Below, piece by piece: positions 23,459 through 31,155 of a DNA stretch of 38,590 nucleotides; the first letter of the stretch is position 1, and each line of letters starts with the position of its first letter. Made by a program: the position numbers and the translations under genes. The notes below the pieces were generated by a model. It was not told where the DNA came from and did not search any database. It worked only from the letters and a program-made list of their open reading frames with translations. Source of the stretch: a virus; the IMG/VR virus record IMGVR_UViG_3300004807_000053, positions 1 to 38,590 of that record; one strand, 5' to 3'.

Positions 23459-23566
23459 ATGAGAAATGCACTAAAAATACTAATAAGCATAGCTAATTGG
23501 TTGATGTTTTTTGCTTTTGCTGTTATTTTATTCTTGGTTATGCTATTGGTTTCAATTATAGGTTAA
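23459..23566 (+). CDS. Tiny single-pass membrane peptide (35 aa)
   Basis: The ATG follows TATTTTAG, one change from the -7 consensus, by only a few bases; no good -33 is seen. The 35-aa product starts MRNALKIL and is almost entirely one hydrophobic segment (WLMFFAFAVILFLVMLLV). It ends 11 bases before the methyltransferase gene, so the two may be co-transcribed. Small phage membrane peptides often act in lysis timing or exclusion; which applies here is unknown. Confidence 0.5.
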   Translation: MRNALKILISIANWLMFFAFAVILFLVMLLVSIIG

Positions 23567-23577
23567 AAAAAAGCACA

Positions 23578-24141
23578 ATGATTCAACATTATTCAGAAAT
23601 TCAAGGTTGGTTTGGCTACGAGAAGCATTTTGATAAAGTAATTGATACACTTTATGAAAGGCAAGGACGAAAATTAAATATCGTTGAAATTGGTTCTTGG
23701 TTGGGCAGGTCTAGTTTTTATCTTACCGAAAAACATTCTGAAAAAGCAAACATTTTTATTGTTGACACTTGGCTAGGTAGCCAAAGCGAAATAAATACTT
23801 CTCACACCTTTGCAAAGGAAAATAATATCCATACATTGTTTATGCGTAACATGGCAAAGCTATACGGAAAATTTACACCTATACGCGCTAAAAGTGTTGA
23901 GGCTGCTGATATATTCGATGCTAACTCACTTGATTATGTTTTTATTGACGGTGAGCATACCTATGAGGCTGTTCAGGCTGATATATATGCTTGGTTTCCT
24001 AAGATTGTGAAAAATGGAATACTAGCAGGGCATGATTATAATTGGGAAGGCGTTGCTAAAGCAGTGAATGAAACTTTCAAAGACAATTTCACAGAAGAAG
24101 GTGAATATGTTTGGATGGTTGACTGCGCTAAATCAAAATAA
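23578..24141 (+). CDS. Class I SAM-dependent methyltransferase
   Basis: I chose the ATG at 23578 (187 aa). Upstream in-frame codons overlap the 35-aa membrane peptide and read poorly. The product has a Rossmann methyltransferase core: motif I IVEIGSWLGRSS, then FIVDTWLG (acidic end of strand 2), DYVFIDGEHTYEAVQADI (motif 4 region) and a GILAGHDYNWEGV loop. This order fits the Methyltransf_24 family, whose members methylate small molecules or sugars, often at oxygen. The substrate is unknown. It converges with the 257-aa gene and overlaps it by nine bases. Confidence 0.75.
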   Translation: MIQHYSEIQGWFGYEKHFDKVIDTLYERQGRKLNIVEIGSWLGRSSFYLTEKHSEKANIFIVDTWLGSQSEINTSHTFAKENNIHTLFMRNMAKLYGKFTPIRAKSVEAADIFDANSLDYVFIDGEHTYEAVQADIYAWFPKIVKNGILAGHDYNWEGVAKAVNETFKDNFTEEGEYVWMVDCAKSK

Positions 24142-24906
24142 CAATTCATCAATACTTTCATAATACCTTTTAATTGCTAAGAATTTTGCATGGCTTATAA
24201 TTCTTGCTTTATCGGTATTGTTTGTTTCATTAGTATCAATTCTTTTAAGAACATCACTAATTTCTTTTATTTTAAAACCACCTTTCTTAACCCGTTCATT
24301 TTTTAACTGCGCGTAAACTTCTTTTTTTGCTATTTCGTAGATGGCATTTTTATCTTCAATGCTTAAATTTATTCTGCCGCTATCTTCATAAATCTTATAA
24401 AGATATTTTGCCGATATGATTTCAAGCACACCTGTTTCTTTGAATTTCTTAAACTGCTTAATCAGAGTAGCGTTAAACAATTCCTTATCTTCTTTAGTTT
24501 CTTCTTTGGCTTTTATTTCAGGTTGAGGCAATGCCTTTTTAGCTTCTTTTCTTTCTTGCATGATATATGTGCCTAACCATTCATAAAATGTAGAAGGGCT
24601 TAAACCTCTTACTTCTCCATAGTTACCATAAGCACCTTTCCTAAATGCTATTGCAATTTCTTCTATCGTAAGGTAGTTATACTTTTCTAAAATTATAGCT
24701 GCTGTTTCTTGAACAATTAAGTCTAAGTCATTAGCACCTACTGAATTATACCCTTTGATAAAATAACTTCGCGTAATGATATTAACGAGTTCTATATTCA
24801 ACTTGTTTCTATCCATATCTGAAACCTTTTTGCCTTGTATTAAGGCGATTACAATAGGATTCTTTACTCCTGTTGCTGCCGTTGCTAATTGACTGCTATG
24901 CTCCAT
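24133..24906 (-). CDS. Probable replication-associated protein (257 aa)
   Basis: A 257-aa protein of unknown exact function. A helical N-terminal half includes LTIEEIAIAFRKGAYGNYGEVRGLSPSTFYEWLGTY, a motif I associate with Bacteroidota prophage proteins found next to replication genes. The C-terminal half is charged and helical (KFKETG, YEIAKKEV). Its position directly after the DUF1376-like protein, overlapping it by 11 bases, suggests a helicase-loader or initiator-partner role. No P-loop is visible, so this is inference from context. Confidence 0.5.
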   Translation of the reverse strand: MEHSSQLATAATGVKNPIVIALIQGKKVSDMDRNKLNIELVNIITRSYFIKGYNSVGANDLDLIVQETAAIILEKYNYLTIEEIAIAFRKGAYGNYGEVRGLSPSTFYEWLGTYIMQERKEAKKALPQPEIKAKEETKEDKELFNATLIKQFKKFKETGVLEIISAKYLYKIYEDSGRINLSIEDKNAIYEIAKKEVYAQLKNERVKKGGFKIKEISDVLKRIDTNETNNTDKARIISHAKFLAIKRYYESIDELLF

Positions 24907-25558
24907 ATCTCTTTTTTAATTCTTCTGCATCAGTTAATAACTTCAAGACCTTTCCACCGTTAGTATTATTTGAGCCTGAATTTAAAAACTCTTGTTTTTG
25001 ATTCTGACTAGGACTTGCATTTATCCAATTCTGCAAATGAGAAAACCACTCTTTATAGGTAGTATGTATTTTCCGCATTTTATCAAGTTTCTCACTAAAT
25101 CTTTGCAAGTCATTTTCAACTAACATTCTATTTGCCTTTCGGAATACCAATAAATTGACTTGGTGCATATCAAAATCATTGTTGAGCAACTGTTTAGCAA
25201 ATTCATTATGCTTATTTTGAGCCTGAATATTAGCGTTGAAAGCAGCGGGTAGTTCAGTGTTTGTAGTAGTTGATAAAGATTGATTCACTTTGCCTATATA
25301 CTCATCCCTTACTTTCTTGCACTTCACATTGTAATATCCTTTTAATGGTTCAAGTTTGAATTTTTTAAGAATCGTTACAAGTTGTTTGCTATTTACACGC
25401 CCTATCTCCATTAGCTTTTCATGGTCTGTCGGTAAATAATCATTGTGCCATTGTTCAAATAGCAGTAAGATATATCCTCCTATCTCTGCTGCTGTAAATT
25501 TATGTGTGCCTCCTAAGAAACTGCCTGTAAATAATGGCATGTAGTCCTTCCTCTCCAT
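24896..25558 (-). CDS. DUF1376-like replication protein
   Basis: A 220-aa protein whose N-terminus (MPLFTGSFLGGTHKFTAAEIGGYILLLFEQWHNDYLP) matches the DUF1376/YdaU-type pattern, a winged-helix-like domain common in phage replication-initiation genes. The C-terminal part is helical and charged. It probably helps assemble the replisome at the origin. It may start at the internal Met before PLFTG. It overlaps the 257-aa gene downstream. The gap 25559-25628 contains no clear promoter element. Confidence 0.65.
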   Translation of the reverse strand: MERKDYMPLFTGSFLGGTHKFTAAEIGGYILLLFEQWHNDYLPTDHEKLMEIGRVNSKQLVTILKKFKLEPLKGYYNVKCKKVRDEYIGKVNQSLSTTTNTELPAAFNANIQAQNKHNEFAKQLLNNDFDMHQVNLLVFRKANRMLVENDLQRFSEKLDKMRKIHTTYKEWFSHLQNWINASPSQNQKQEFLNSGSNNTNGGKVLKLLTDAEELKKRYGA

Positions 25559-25628
25559 AACTCTGCGCGTTTGGGGTTGAAAAATGTGTTGGGATTGTAA
25601 AGCTATAAAAGTTTACGCTTGCCGTATG

Positions 25629-25820
25629 TTAATTTTCAAGCGACTTTTTATAGATTCCTGTTATAGCCGAATCTTCAAGTGCTAAAATTCTTTTCTCAAG
25701 CACAATATTTTTCAATAGTGCATCGCGTAAGAATTTGATTATCCTGTATTTAGATAAGCGGCTTATTTCTTTTTCCCACTGTTCACCGAAAGGGGTATAT
25801 TCTTTTTCTGCTTCTTTCAT
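25629..25820 (-). CDS. Small charged helical protein (63 aa)
   Basis: A 63-aa Lys/Glu-rich helical protein immediately downstream of the coiled-coil gene (three bases between them). It could be a partner of that coiled-coil protein. No motif recognised. Confidence 0.55.
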   Translation of the reverse strand: MKEAEKEYTPFGEQWEKEISRLSKYRIIKFLRDALLKNIVLEKRILALEDSAITGIYKKSLEN

Positions 25821-25823
25821 AGA

Positions 25824-26936
25824 TTATAATTTTTCAGTTTCAGTCTTTAACCAATTCAAAGCCTCGATAATTTTATTATTGAATTTAGTGCAAATTTCTT
25901 TTGCCTCTTTGCTTTTCAGGTCAACTACCTCTTGTGAGGTTAAAATCTTCATTGCGTATAATTCAAGTTTCTTTTTATCTGGTGCTTTTGCTAACTTCGC
26001 TGCCTCTTTTTCTGCCGCTATTCGGTCTGCTTCGATTTTAGCCAACCGTTCACGTTCAATTCTATCGGCCTCATCTTTACGTGCTTGTTCTGCTGCCTCT
26101 TTACGCGCCTTTTCAAGTTCTGCCTCACGTTGTTCTTTCGCAATAGCCTCTCTTTTTTCGCGCTCAATACGGTCTGCCTCATCTTGTATGGCTTTAGCTT
26201 CTAACCTTTCCTTTTCGGCTTGCTCTGCCTCTTTACGCGCCAATTCAGCCGCCCTTGCCTCTTGCTCATCAGCAAGAGCTTTTAATCTTTGACGTTCAGC
26301 CTCCATTTCTTCACGCTCTTTTGCTATGCGCTCTGCTTCCTCACGCGCAATTCTTTCCCTTTCTTCTGCTTCGGCTTTTATTCTATTTTGAATAATTTGC
26401 CCACCGCTAACTAAGTTTTCCCACTGCTCATCAGTATATCCTTCAATTTCAACTCTACCAACATTCATATTTTCAAGTCTATATTGGTAGCCATCGTATT
26501 GAAAGCCTACTGCAATGATTTGTTTTGTTCGCTCCATTGCCTTTTCTTCTGCTTTACGCTTTTCAATATCAGCAAGACGCTTTTGTTCATCCTCCCACTT
26601 TTTTTCTTCTTGGGTAAGATAATTTTCAAGTGGCGAAATCAGTGAAAGTATTTCCTTCTCTTTGGTAGTGTTTGCTTTTATGTAAGCATTTGCAGCATCG
26701 CGTTCTGCTTTGCAAAACTTTTCAATGCCAATACGCACTTTCTTAACATCAATCCTTGCATCGCGGATTACTTCATACTGCTTTTTATCAGTAACGTCTT
26801 TTAATTCAAGTTTTCCGTATTGCTCCTTTAGTTGGTTAATGGCTAATACATACTCTCTTGCTTTGACTGGCAATGTGGTTACTAATTCTACTTTCTGTTC
26901 TGCTGTTTCTACTTTTTGTTCTGCTGTGTTTTCCAT
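25824..26936 (-). CDS. DUF1351-like coiled-coil protein
   Basis: A 370-aa protein. Residues 1-125 match the DUF1351-type pattern (LPVKAREYVLAINQLKEQYG, then a Lys-rich helix and SLISPLENYLTQEEKKW). Residues 125-315 are a long charged coiled coil with Glu/Ala/Arg/Lys repeats (EAERIAKEREEMEAERQRL). The last 50 residues look like a small folded domain. Such proteins commonly sit in phage recombination modules beside YqaJ nucleases and annealing proteins, and are thought to be accessory factors. Here the gene lies three genes downstream of YqaJ, with small unknown genes between. Confidence 0.65.
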   Translation of the reverse strand: MENTAEQKVETAEQKVELVTTLPVKAREYVLAINQLKEQYGKLELKDVTDKKQYEVIRDARIDVKKVRIGIEKFCKAERDAANAYIKANTTKEKEILSLISPLENYLTQEEKKWEDEQKRLADIEKRKAEEKAMERTKQIIAVGFQYDGYQYRLENMNVGRVEIEGYTDEQWENLVSGGQIIQNRIKAEAEERERIAREEAERIAKEREEMEAERQRLKALADEQEARAAELARKEAEQAEKERLEAKAIQDEADRIEREKREAIAKEQREAELEKARKEAAEQARKDEADRIERERLAKIEADRIAAEKEAAKLAKAPDKKKLELYAMKILTSQEVVDLKSKEAKEICTKFNNKIIEALNWLKTETEKL

Positions 26937-26961
26937 AGGTTTTAATTTTTGGTTTTTTATT

Positions 26962-27300
26962 TTAATACTGAACTTTTACTAACTTTTCAAACTGTTCTTC
27001 TATTTCTAAAACTGTTTCTTCATCTAGCACTGATAATTTTTCAATGATATTCTGAATAGCTGCAATTTTTTCTTCGCTTGTTTTCATTATATCGCTTACC
27101 TTTTCAGCACTGTTTGGTAGGTGAGGTATTAAATCTAAACTCATGTTGTCATAATTCCTTTTGCCCCTATACAGTATATTCTTAATTCCTGATTGAACAG
27201 AAAATTGCGACATATACTTTGCCTCTGTGTCAAGCATTTTAAGCAAGAAGTTAAATCGGTAAAAGGATGCGGATATTTTATTTAGCGTTTCTTGGGTCAT
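26962..27300 (-). CDS. Hypothetical helical protein (112 aa)
   Basis: A 112-aa mostly helical protein with repeated Glu/Lys/Ile and a C-terminal acidic helix (TVLEIEEQFEKL). No family recognised. It lies between the 99-aa gene (two bases upstream) and the DUF1351-like gene in the recombination cluster, so it could be an accessory of that module. Confidence 0.6.
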   Translation of the reverse strand: MTQETLNKISASFYRFNFLLKMLDTEAKYMSQFSVQSGIKNILYRGKRNYDNMSLDLIPHLPNSAEKVSDIMKTSEEKIAAIQNIIEKLSVLDEETVLEIEEQFEKLVKVQY

Positions 27301-27302
27301 GC

Positions 27303-27602
27303 TTAGTTCGTTAATTTAATTTTACAGTTAGACTTTAAACGCTCTTTGTGATAATTTGAATTTTCGTATTCCGCTACTGCCTTATTGTATATTTCCAAAT
27401 CATCAGCACTTAAATCTTCGATAGTTTTAGGACTTGTTGGAATCTGCCTGTGGTATTTTATGCGGGTTATGTAGCAACTTCTAAATGTTTTACCTGTATA
27501 AGAATACCACCCACCGCCTTCATCTTCCGTTTCTTTAATGGTCTTTAGCGTTACCTTTACCCAATAATTGTTTGAATACTTTATTATAAGCCGCTTAGTC
27601 AT
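27303..27602 (-). CDS. Hypothetical basic protein (99 aa)
   Basis: A 99-aa basic protein with a beta-rich start (IKYSNNYWVKVTLK), a Gly/Trp loop (DEGGGWYSYTG) and a charged C-terminal helix. Its ATG overlaps the stop of the YqaJ gene (ATGA). Function unknown. Confidence 0.6.
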   Translation of the reverse strand: MTKRLIIKYSNNYWVKVTLKTIKETEDEGGGWYSYTGKTFRSCYITRIKYHRQIPTSPKTIEDLSADDLEIYNKAVAEYENSNYHKERLKSNCKIKLTN

Positions 27603-28390
27603 ATACTATTAACTTTGAACATATTGTCATTTAACCATTTGCGACATGCTCTAACCCTATCATAGATAGCCAATATCTTAGCATCATCGCGTAAAAACGA
27701 AAACTTATAAACCCTTTCTTCTTTTGGAATATCCCAATGCCATTCAGATAAATCTACACTAAAATCAAATCCTGGATTCTCTTTTATAAAAGCCTCCATA
27801 TCGAAAATGTGATTAATCTCTATCTGCTTGCACTTGTCAATATAGTTTTGGTCGTTTTCAGTATCAATAACTCCCATGTGCCATGCTAACTTTCGCTTTT
27901 CGTCTACAATAGCACTTGCTGTTCCATTAACTAAGCAGTATGCAACTGTATGTTTCTTCGCGCCTGTTAAGTTCATATAGCTTTGCCCTTGCCAGTAATA
28001 CATATCTTCAAGTGATTTTTGGCTACAAAAAAAAGTATTTGCGCTCCATGAAGTTTTAGTATCAATTATTTCTTCGGCTGTTTCAATAGTTTCACCAATA
28101 AAGCAGTCAGGCGTTCCCATGATGTAGGCATTTTTTAAATGCTTTTCATTTTTTTTGTAGAATGTTTTATCTATTCTACTAAGCAGGGTCAATGAATCGG
28201 CTTCACGCTGATTTCCTTTTTCTAAATACTTGCTTTTAATTTCCTTTCTACGTCCGTATTTGGCACTTACGAAAATGTCAATCAAATGCGTTTTGCAAGT
28301 ATCAGTAAATTCTACTTTGCTTTTTTCAGAGTGCATAATATGACCTATACCTGATGCTCGGAATAATATTTGGTCTGCGTTGTTAATCAT
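27599..28390 (-). CDS. YqaJ-type viral recombinase/exonuclease
   Basis: A 263-aa PD-(D/E)XK nuclease. The pattern fits YqaJ or lambda-exonuclease-like enzymes: Arg11-Ala-Ser near the N-terminus, Glu63 in GNQREADSL, Asp95 in GTPDCF, and Asp110-x-Lys112 in IIDTKTSW, followed by YYWQGQSYM with the conserved Gln. Such enzymes resect 5' strands so that a partner annealing protein can pair single strands. The likely partner is encoded at 29242-30168. The start overlaps the small Cys-rich gene by ATGA. Confidence 0.8.
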   Translation of the reverse strand: MINNADQILFRASGIGHIMHSEKSKVEFTDTCKTHLIDIFVSAKYGRRKEIKSKYLEKGNQREADSLTLLSRIDKTFYKKNEKHLKNAYIMGTPDCFIGETIETAEEIIDTKTSWSANTFFCSQKSLEDMYYWQGQSYMNLTGAKKHTVAYCLVNGTASAIVDEKRKLAWHMGVIDTENDQNYIDKCKQIEINHIFDMEAFIKENPGFDFSVDLSEWHWDIPKEERVYKFSFLRDDAKILAIYDRVRACRKWLNDNMFKVNSI

Positions 28391-28557
28391 TTAACTTTAA
28401 TTGTAAGGTTTTCGCAATGAGTATTGGCTGTATATTTTTGACCTCCACATAATTCGCATTTTCGCAAACAAATACCATCGTCAAATTGTGAATACGGTAT
28501 CATTCTGCCTCCGCACTTCTTTCTGCCTTTTATTGGAGAGATTTTATTTTGGTTCAT
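28387..28557 (-). CDS. Small Cys-rich zinc-binding-like protein (56 aa)
   Basis: A 56-codon frame fits precisely between two genes with ATGA overlaps on both sides (exonuclease stop at 28554, YqaJ start at 28390). It has Cys15, Cys30, Cys34, Cys37 and Cys48 with short spacings (CLRKCELCGG), consistent with a small zinc-binding protein. The double overlap makes it very likely to be translated. Its role in the recombination module is unknown. Confidence 0.7.
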   Translation of the reverse strand: MNQNKISPIKGRKKCGGRMIPYSQFDDGICLRKCELCGGQKYTANTHCENLTIKVK

Positions 28558-29123
28558 TTTTTATCAGTTAATGTATGATAAATTTGCCTTGTCAATTCAA
28601 TATCGTAAGCCGCGTCATGCAACTTACCTTCATCAACTGCAATTCCTAACTCCCTTGCAACGGTTTTTAGCTTAAAGTCAATCATAGTGTGTCGCTTGTT
28701 CTTTAATGCTTCACTTGCTAGTACCATTACGTCAATGCTACTACTCCAAAACCAACTACCGAAATAGTTATCATTGCATTGTTTAAAGAACGCGCGTAGA
28801 AAATCATTATCGAAAGAGGCGTTGTTATAGCCAATCAAAAACAGTTTGTCGGTCTTATCAAATTTGTCGCAATGCTTACTAAGCATATCGGTTAGCTTGC
28901 CATGAATATCTTTCATCGGTGGATATGCAAGTATTTGCTCTCGCGTAACATTGCCAACCTTTAACGCCTCATCTTCAATTTCAGCAGCAGGGTTAGGGGC
29001 AACTTTGTAATTAAAAGTTTCTTTTACTGTGCCGTCAACTTCAATACAGCCAGACATTTGGTGAATACCGTTTTTCCAAAATTTAAGTCCTGTGGTTTCA
29101 AGGTCGAAGAAAAATGCTTTCAT
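28554..29123 (-). CDS. DnaQ-like DEDDh 3'-5' exonuclease
   Basis: A 189-aa exonuclease. Motif I is DLETTG (Asp7, Glu9). Motif II lies in IGYNNASFDNDFLR. Motif III is HDAAYDIELT near the C-terminus, supplying the His and the final Asp of a DEDDh set. It has the length of a stand-alone epsilon-type exonuclease without polymerase domain. It could trim DNA or RNA ends in replication or recombination. No polymerase gene is visible in this window. The 118-base gap upstream holds a hairpin (29150-29177). Confidence 0.8.
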   Translation of the reverse strand: MKAFFFDLETTGLKFWKNGIHQMSGCIEVDGTVKETFNYKVAPNPAAEIEDEALKVGNVTREQILAYPPMKDIHGKLTDMLSKHCDKFDKTDKLFLIGYNNASFDNDFLRAFFKQCNDNYFGSWFWSSSIDVMVLASEALKNKRHTMIDFKLKTVARELGIAVDEGKLHDAAYDIELTRQIYHTLTDKK

Positions 29124-29149
29124 GGTTTATTGGTTATTGCTTTTTACAG

Positions 29150-29177
29150 GTCAAGCGGGTCTTAAATCAGACTTGAC
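29150..29177. other. Hairpin upstream of exonuclease gene
   Basis: GTCAA and TTGAC flank an inner stem GTCT/AGAC, with an asymmetric GCGG bulge and a six-base loop. It lies in the 118-base gap between the annealing-protein gene and the exonuclease gene, inside the leader of the latter. No T run follows it on either strand, so it is not a normal terminator. It may be an mRNA-processing or translation-control element. Confidence 0.4.
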
Positions 29178-29241
29178 GTTTCCCCTTTTACTGACTTCAA
29201 CCCTTTGGCTTCATCCTTTCGGAATCTACTTTGCTGACTGG

Positions 29242-30168
29242 TTATTTCTTAGCACCTCCCTTAGTAATTTCTTCTACCTTTTGATTAAACAAATCTTTCA
29301 TTTCAGTAGGAACTGACTTTTCAAGTTTTGCTAATTCAGGCATTGTCTTTGCATCTTGTATCAATAACTCAATACGCTCTTTTTCCTTTTGCTCGGCAGT
29401 AGGTTTAGTATCTGATGTTCTAGCCCCTTTAAATGCTTGCTCAACCGTAGTATCGCCATCTTTTATTGCCGTTCCAATTCCAATCAATACCACCAAGTCA
29501 TCGGCTGTAATATGCTCAATAGCAGCCTTGCCAATAGAAGAAAGAACCTCTTTCTCTGTAAGTGAATAAGTATTTTTTAATTGGTCAACAACTTGTTTTC
29601 TACGTGCAATTAATTTTGTTTCATCGCTAATGTCGCCAGTAATTTTACTTTTAGCTGCATTATAAACTGCATCAACTATACCGCGAGGAACAACTGATAA
29701 AACCGCATTACGGAGGGCTATTGAGTTAGCAGCATTTCCAGTCACTACAATCATGTCGTCATTAAATCTACCAGACTTACCCATGATTGAACGCTTAACC
29801 TGACATTTAATAGCAAGGTTATTTTCAAGGTCAAAACATACTGCTTCACTTGTTATTTGTTTTGCATCAATAGAAACAACTTTAGCCTCTACGCGCATAT
29901 TACCCCACACTTGCGCTAAAATCTTTGCAAGGTGTACTGATGCTCCAGTAATTGCCTTACCACCGCGAGGCACTGAATAGGTGCAAGTTTTAGCTGTTTC
30001 AATGTCCATCGTTACAAGTGCAATAGCATTATTCTTTGCTCTCATAATGTTGCGAGGATAGGCATGTGCTGTTGAAATCTGCACATCTATTTGTGCCTTA
30101 TCTTGAGAATAAACAATATCTGCCGATACAACTTCTGTTGTTTCTAAATCTGTTTCTAAGTTTTCCAT
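29242..30168 (-). CDS. Probable phage single-strand annealing recombination protein
   Basis: I chose the ATG at 30168 (308 aa), five bases after the homing-endonuclease stop; an earlier start would overlap that gene. The region PRGGKAITGASVHLAKILAQVWGN, then CFDLENNLAIKCQVKRSI and VVTGNAANSIALRNAVLSVVPRGIVDAVY is a strongly conserved-looking core that I associate with phage proteins sitting next to YqaJ nucleases. The position beside YqaJ and DnaQ genes supports a RecT/Erf-like annealing function. I see no P-loop. The assignment rests on context and partial pattern memory, and the C-terminus (about 50 residues) is charged and probably disordered. Confidence 0.55.
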   Translation of the reverse strand: MENLETDLETTEVVSADIVYSQDKAQIDVQISTAHAYPRNIMRAKNNAIALVTMDIETAKTCTYSVPRGGKAITGASVHLAKILAQVWGNMRVEAKVVSIDAKQITSEAVCFDLENNLAIKCQVKRSIMGKSGRFNDDMIVVTGNAANSIALRNAVLSVVPRGIVDAVYNAAKSKITGDISDETKLIARRKQVVDQLKNTYSLTEKEVLSSIGKAAIEHITADDLVVLIGIGTAIKDGDTTVEQAFKGARTSDTKPTAEQKEKERIELLIQDAKTMPELAKLEKSVPTEMKDLFNQKVEEITKGGAKK

Positions 30169-30172
30169 TTTT

Positions 30173-30895
30173 TTATTTTGTATTTGGTTTAAAATAATTC
30201 CAAGTGAACCCTGCGGCATTTTTTCTTCTACCTTTTAGCACTCCAGTAATACAAGAAGGGTGTATTTTAAATAATAAAGCCGCTTCTTTTGCACTAGGAA
30301 ATTTGGCTATGGCAAGTCCTTTATAATAACAAATAATTGGCTTGTTTCCTCTTGTATTATTAGACATTAGTTGCCTAATTTTAATCACTCTTTTTTTTAT
30401 TGTTTCTGTTGATTGTTTTTTACCTAAGTTATTTAATCTTAGTTTTTCGCGCGTTTCTTTAGACACTTCATGTCCAATGGCTGGTCCCTTTAAATTATTT
30501 TTTATAATAGCCTGTTTTTGTTCTTCGCTTTTATTCTCCCATTGTTTTTTTGCAATTTCAGAAAGGTGTTTTTTCATTTCAGGGGTTAGTTTGTGTCCTT
30601 TATTTCCCTTGCCACCTTCATTCATGTTGTATTCAGGCTTTAGTAATTCTATCCAATATTTTTCCCTCTCAAATAATTCAGATTCCTCTACATAAACCTC
30701 AATAATTTCAAAGAAAAAACTACCGATTCCATATTTTTTAATAGCCTTTGCAAGTGTTGTTGTTTTTTTTCTGCTTCTCGGTGTGCAATGGTCGATATAT
30801 CTTCTCTTTAGATTATTGCTCATTCCAATATAGAATTTACCATTTACTAAATTTAGCATTTTATAAATGCCAGACATATTATCTGCAATGTTCAT
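30173..30895 (-). CDS. GIY-YIG homing endonuclease with NUMOD domains
   Basis: A 240-aa free-standing homing endonuclease. The catalytic GIY (9-11) and YIG (22-24) strands are followed by basic residues (LKRRYIDH) and an ELFEREKYWI helix with the likely catalytic Glu. A NUMOD3-like segment (about 95-125) and a second basic helix follow, then a NUMOD1-like C-terminus (about 195-235). It is inserted between the XRE regulator, with an ATGA overlap, and the annealing-protein gene, and neither neighbour is visibly damaged. It would spread by cutting uninserted relatives and could now depend on that operon for expression. Confidence 0.85.
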   Translation of the reverse strand: MNIADNMSGIYKMLNLVNGKFYIGMSNNLKRRYIDHCTPRSRKKTTTLAKAIKKYGIGSFFFEIIEVYVEESELFEREKYWIELLKPEYNMNEGGKGNKGHKLTPEMKKHLSEIAKKQWENKSEEQKQAIIKNNLKGPAIGHEVSKETREKLRLNNLGKKQSTETIKKRVIKIRQLMSNNTRGNKPIICYYKGLAIAKFPSAKEAALLFKIHPSCITGVLKGRRKNAAGFTWNYFKPNTK

Positions 30896-31101
30896 TGTTT
30901 AAAATATTTTTCCATTTTACAGCCTAGCCACTTACAGATTCGGACGTAGTTTAAAAGGTCTGGCATTTTGCCATTTTCAAACCTGCTTAATGTAGTATAT
31001 TGAACGCCACTGATTTTAGCAGCCTCTCTTAACGTAAAGTCGTTATCAATCGTGCGCCTAACTTTAATATCCTTTGAAAATCTCTCTTTGTCAAACTTCA
31101 T
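30892..31101 (-). CDS. XRE-family transcription regulator
   Basis: A 69-aa Cro/CI-like helix-turn-helix protein. The region TLREAAKISGVQYTTLSRFENGKM is the classic recognition helix pattern, followed by DLLNYVRICKWLGCKMEKYF. It has no sensor domain. It heads the recombination cluster under its own promoter (31106-31138), whose -7 is almost on the start codon. It may repress that promoter and others in the window. Confidence 0.85.
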   Translation of the reverse strand: MKFDKERFSKDIKVRRTIDNDFTLREAAKISGVQYTTLSRFENGKMPDLLNYVRICKWLGCKMEKYFKQ

Positions 31102-31105
31102 GTTG

Positions 31106-31138
31106 CAAACTTAAAACAAATATTTTGATTCGTGCAAA
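31106..31138 (-). promoter_or_regulatory. Bacteroidota-type promoter of XRE gene, nearly leaderless
   Basis: Minus-strand TTTG (complement of 31135-31138), 21 bases, then TAAGTTTG (complement of 31106-31113). The ATG of the XRE gene begins only four bases after the -7 element, so the transcript would be leaderless or nearly so. The sequence AAGTTTG occurs twice, in the -7 and again at codons 2-4 of the gene, which could be an autoregulatory operator. Confidence 0.55.
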
Positions 31139-31155
31139 TAATGGGAAAATTATTT

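Noticed and set aside
25735-26292. 185-codon open frame on the plus strand, Ser/Ala-rich
   Set aside because: It is the reverse of the Glu/Ala/Arg coiled coil in the DUF1351-like gene; such repetitive codons leave long antisense frames open by chance.
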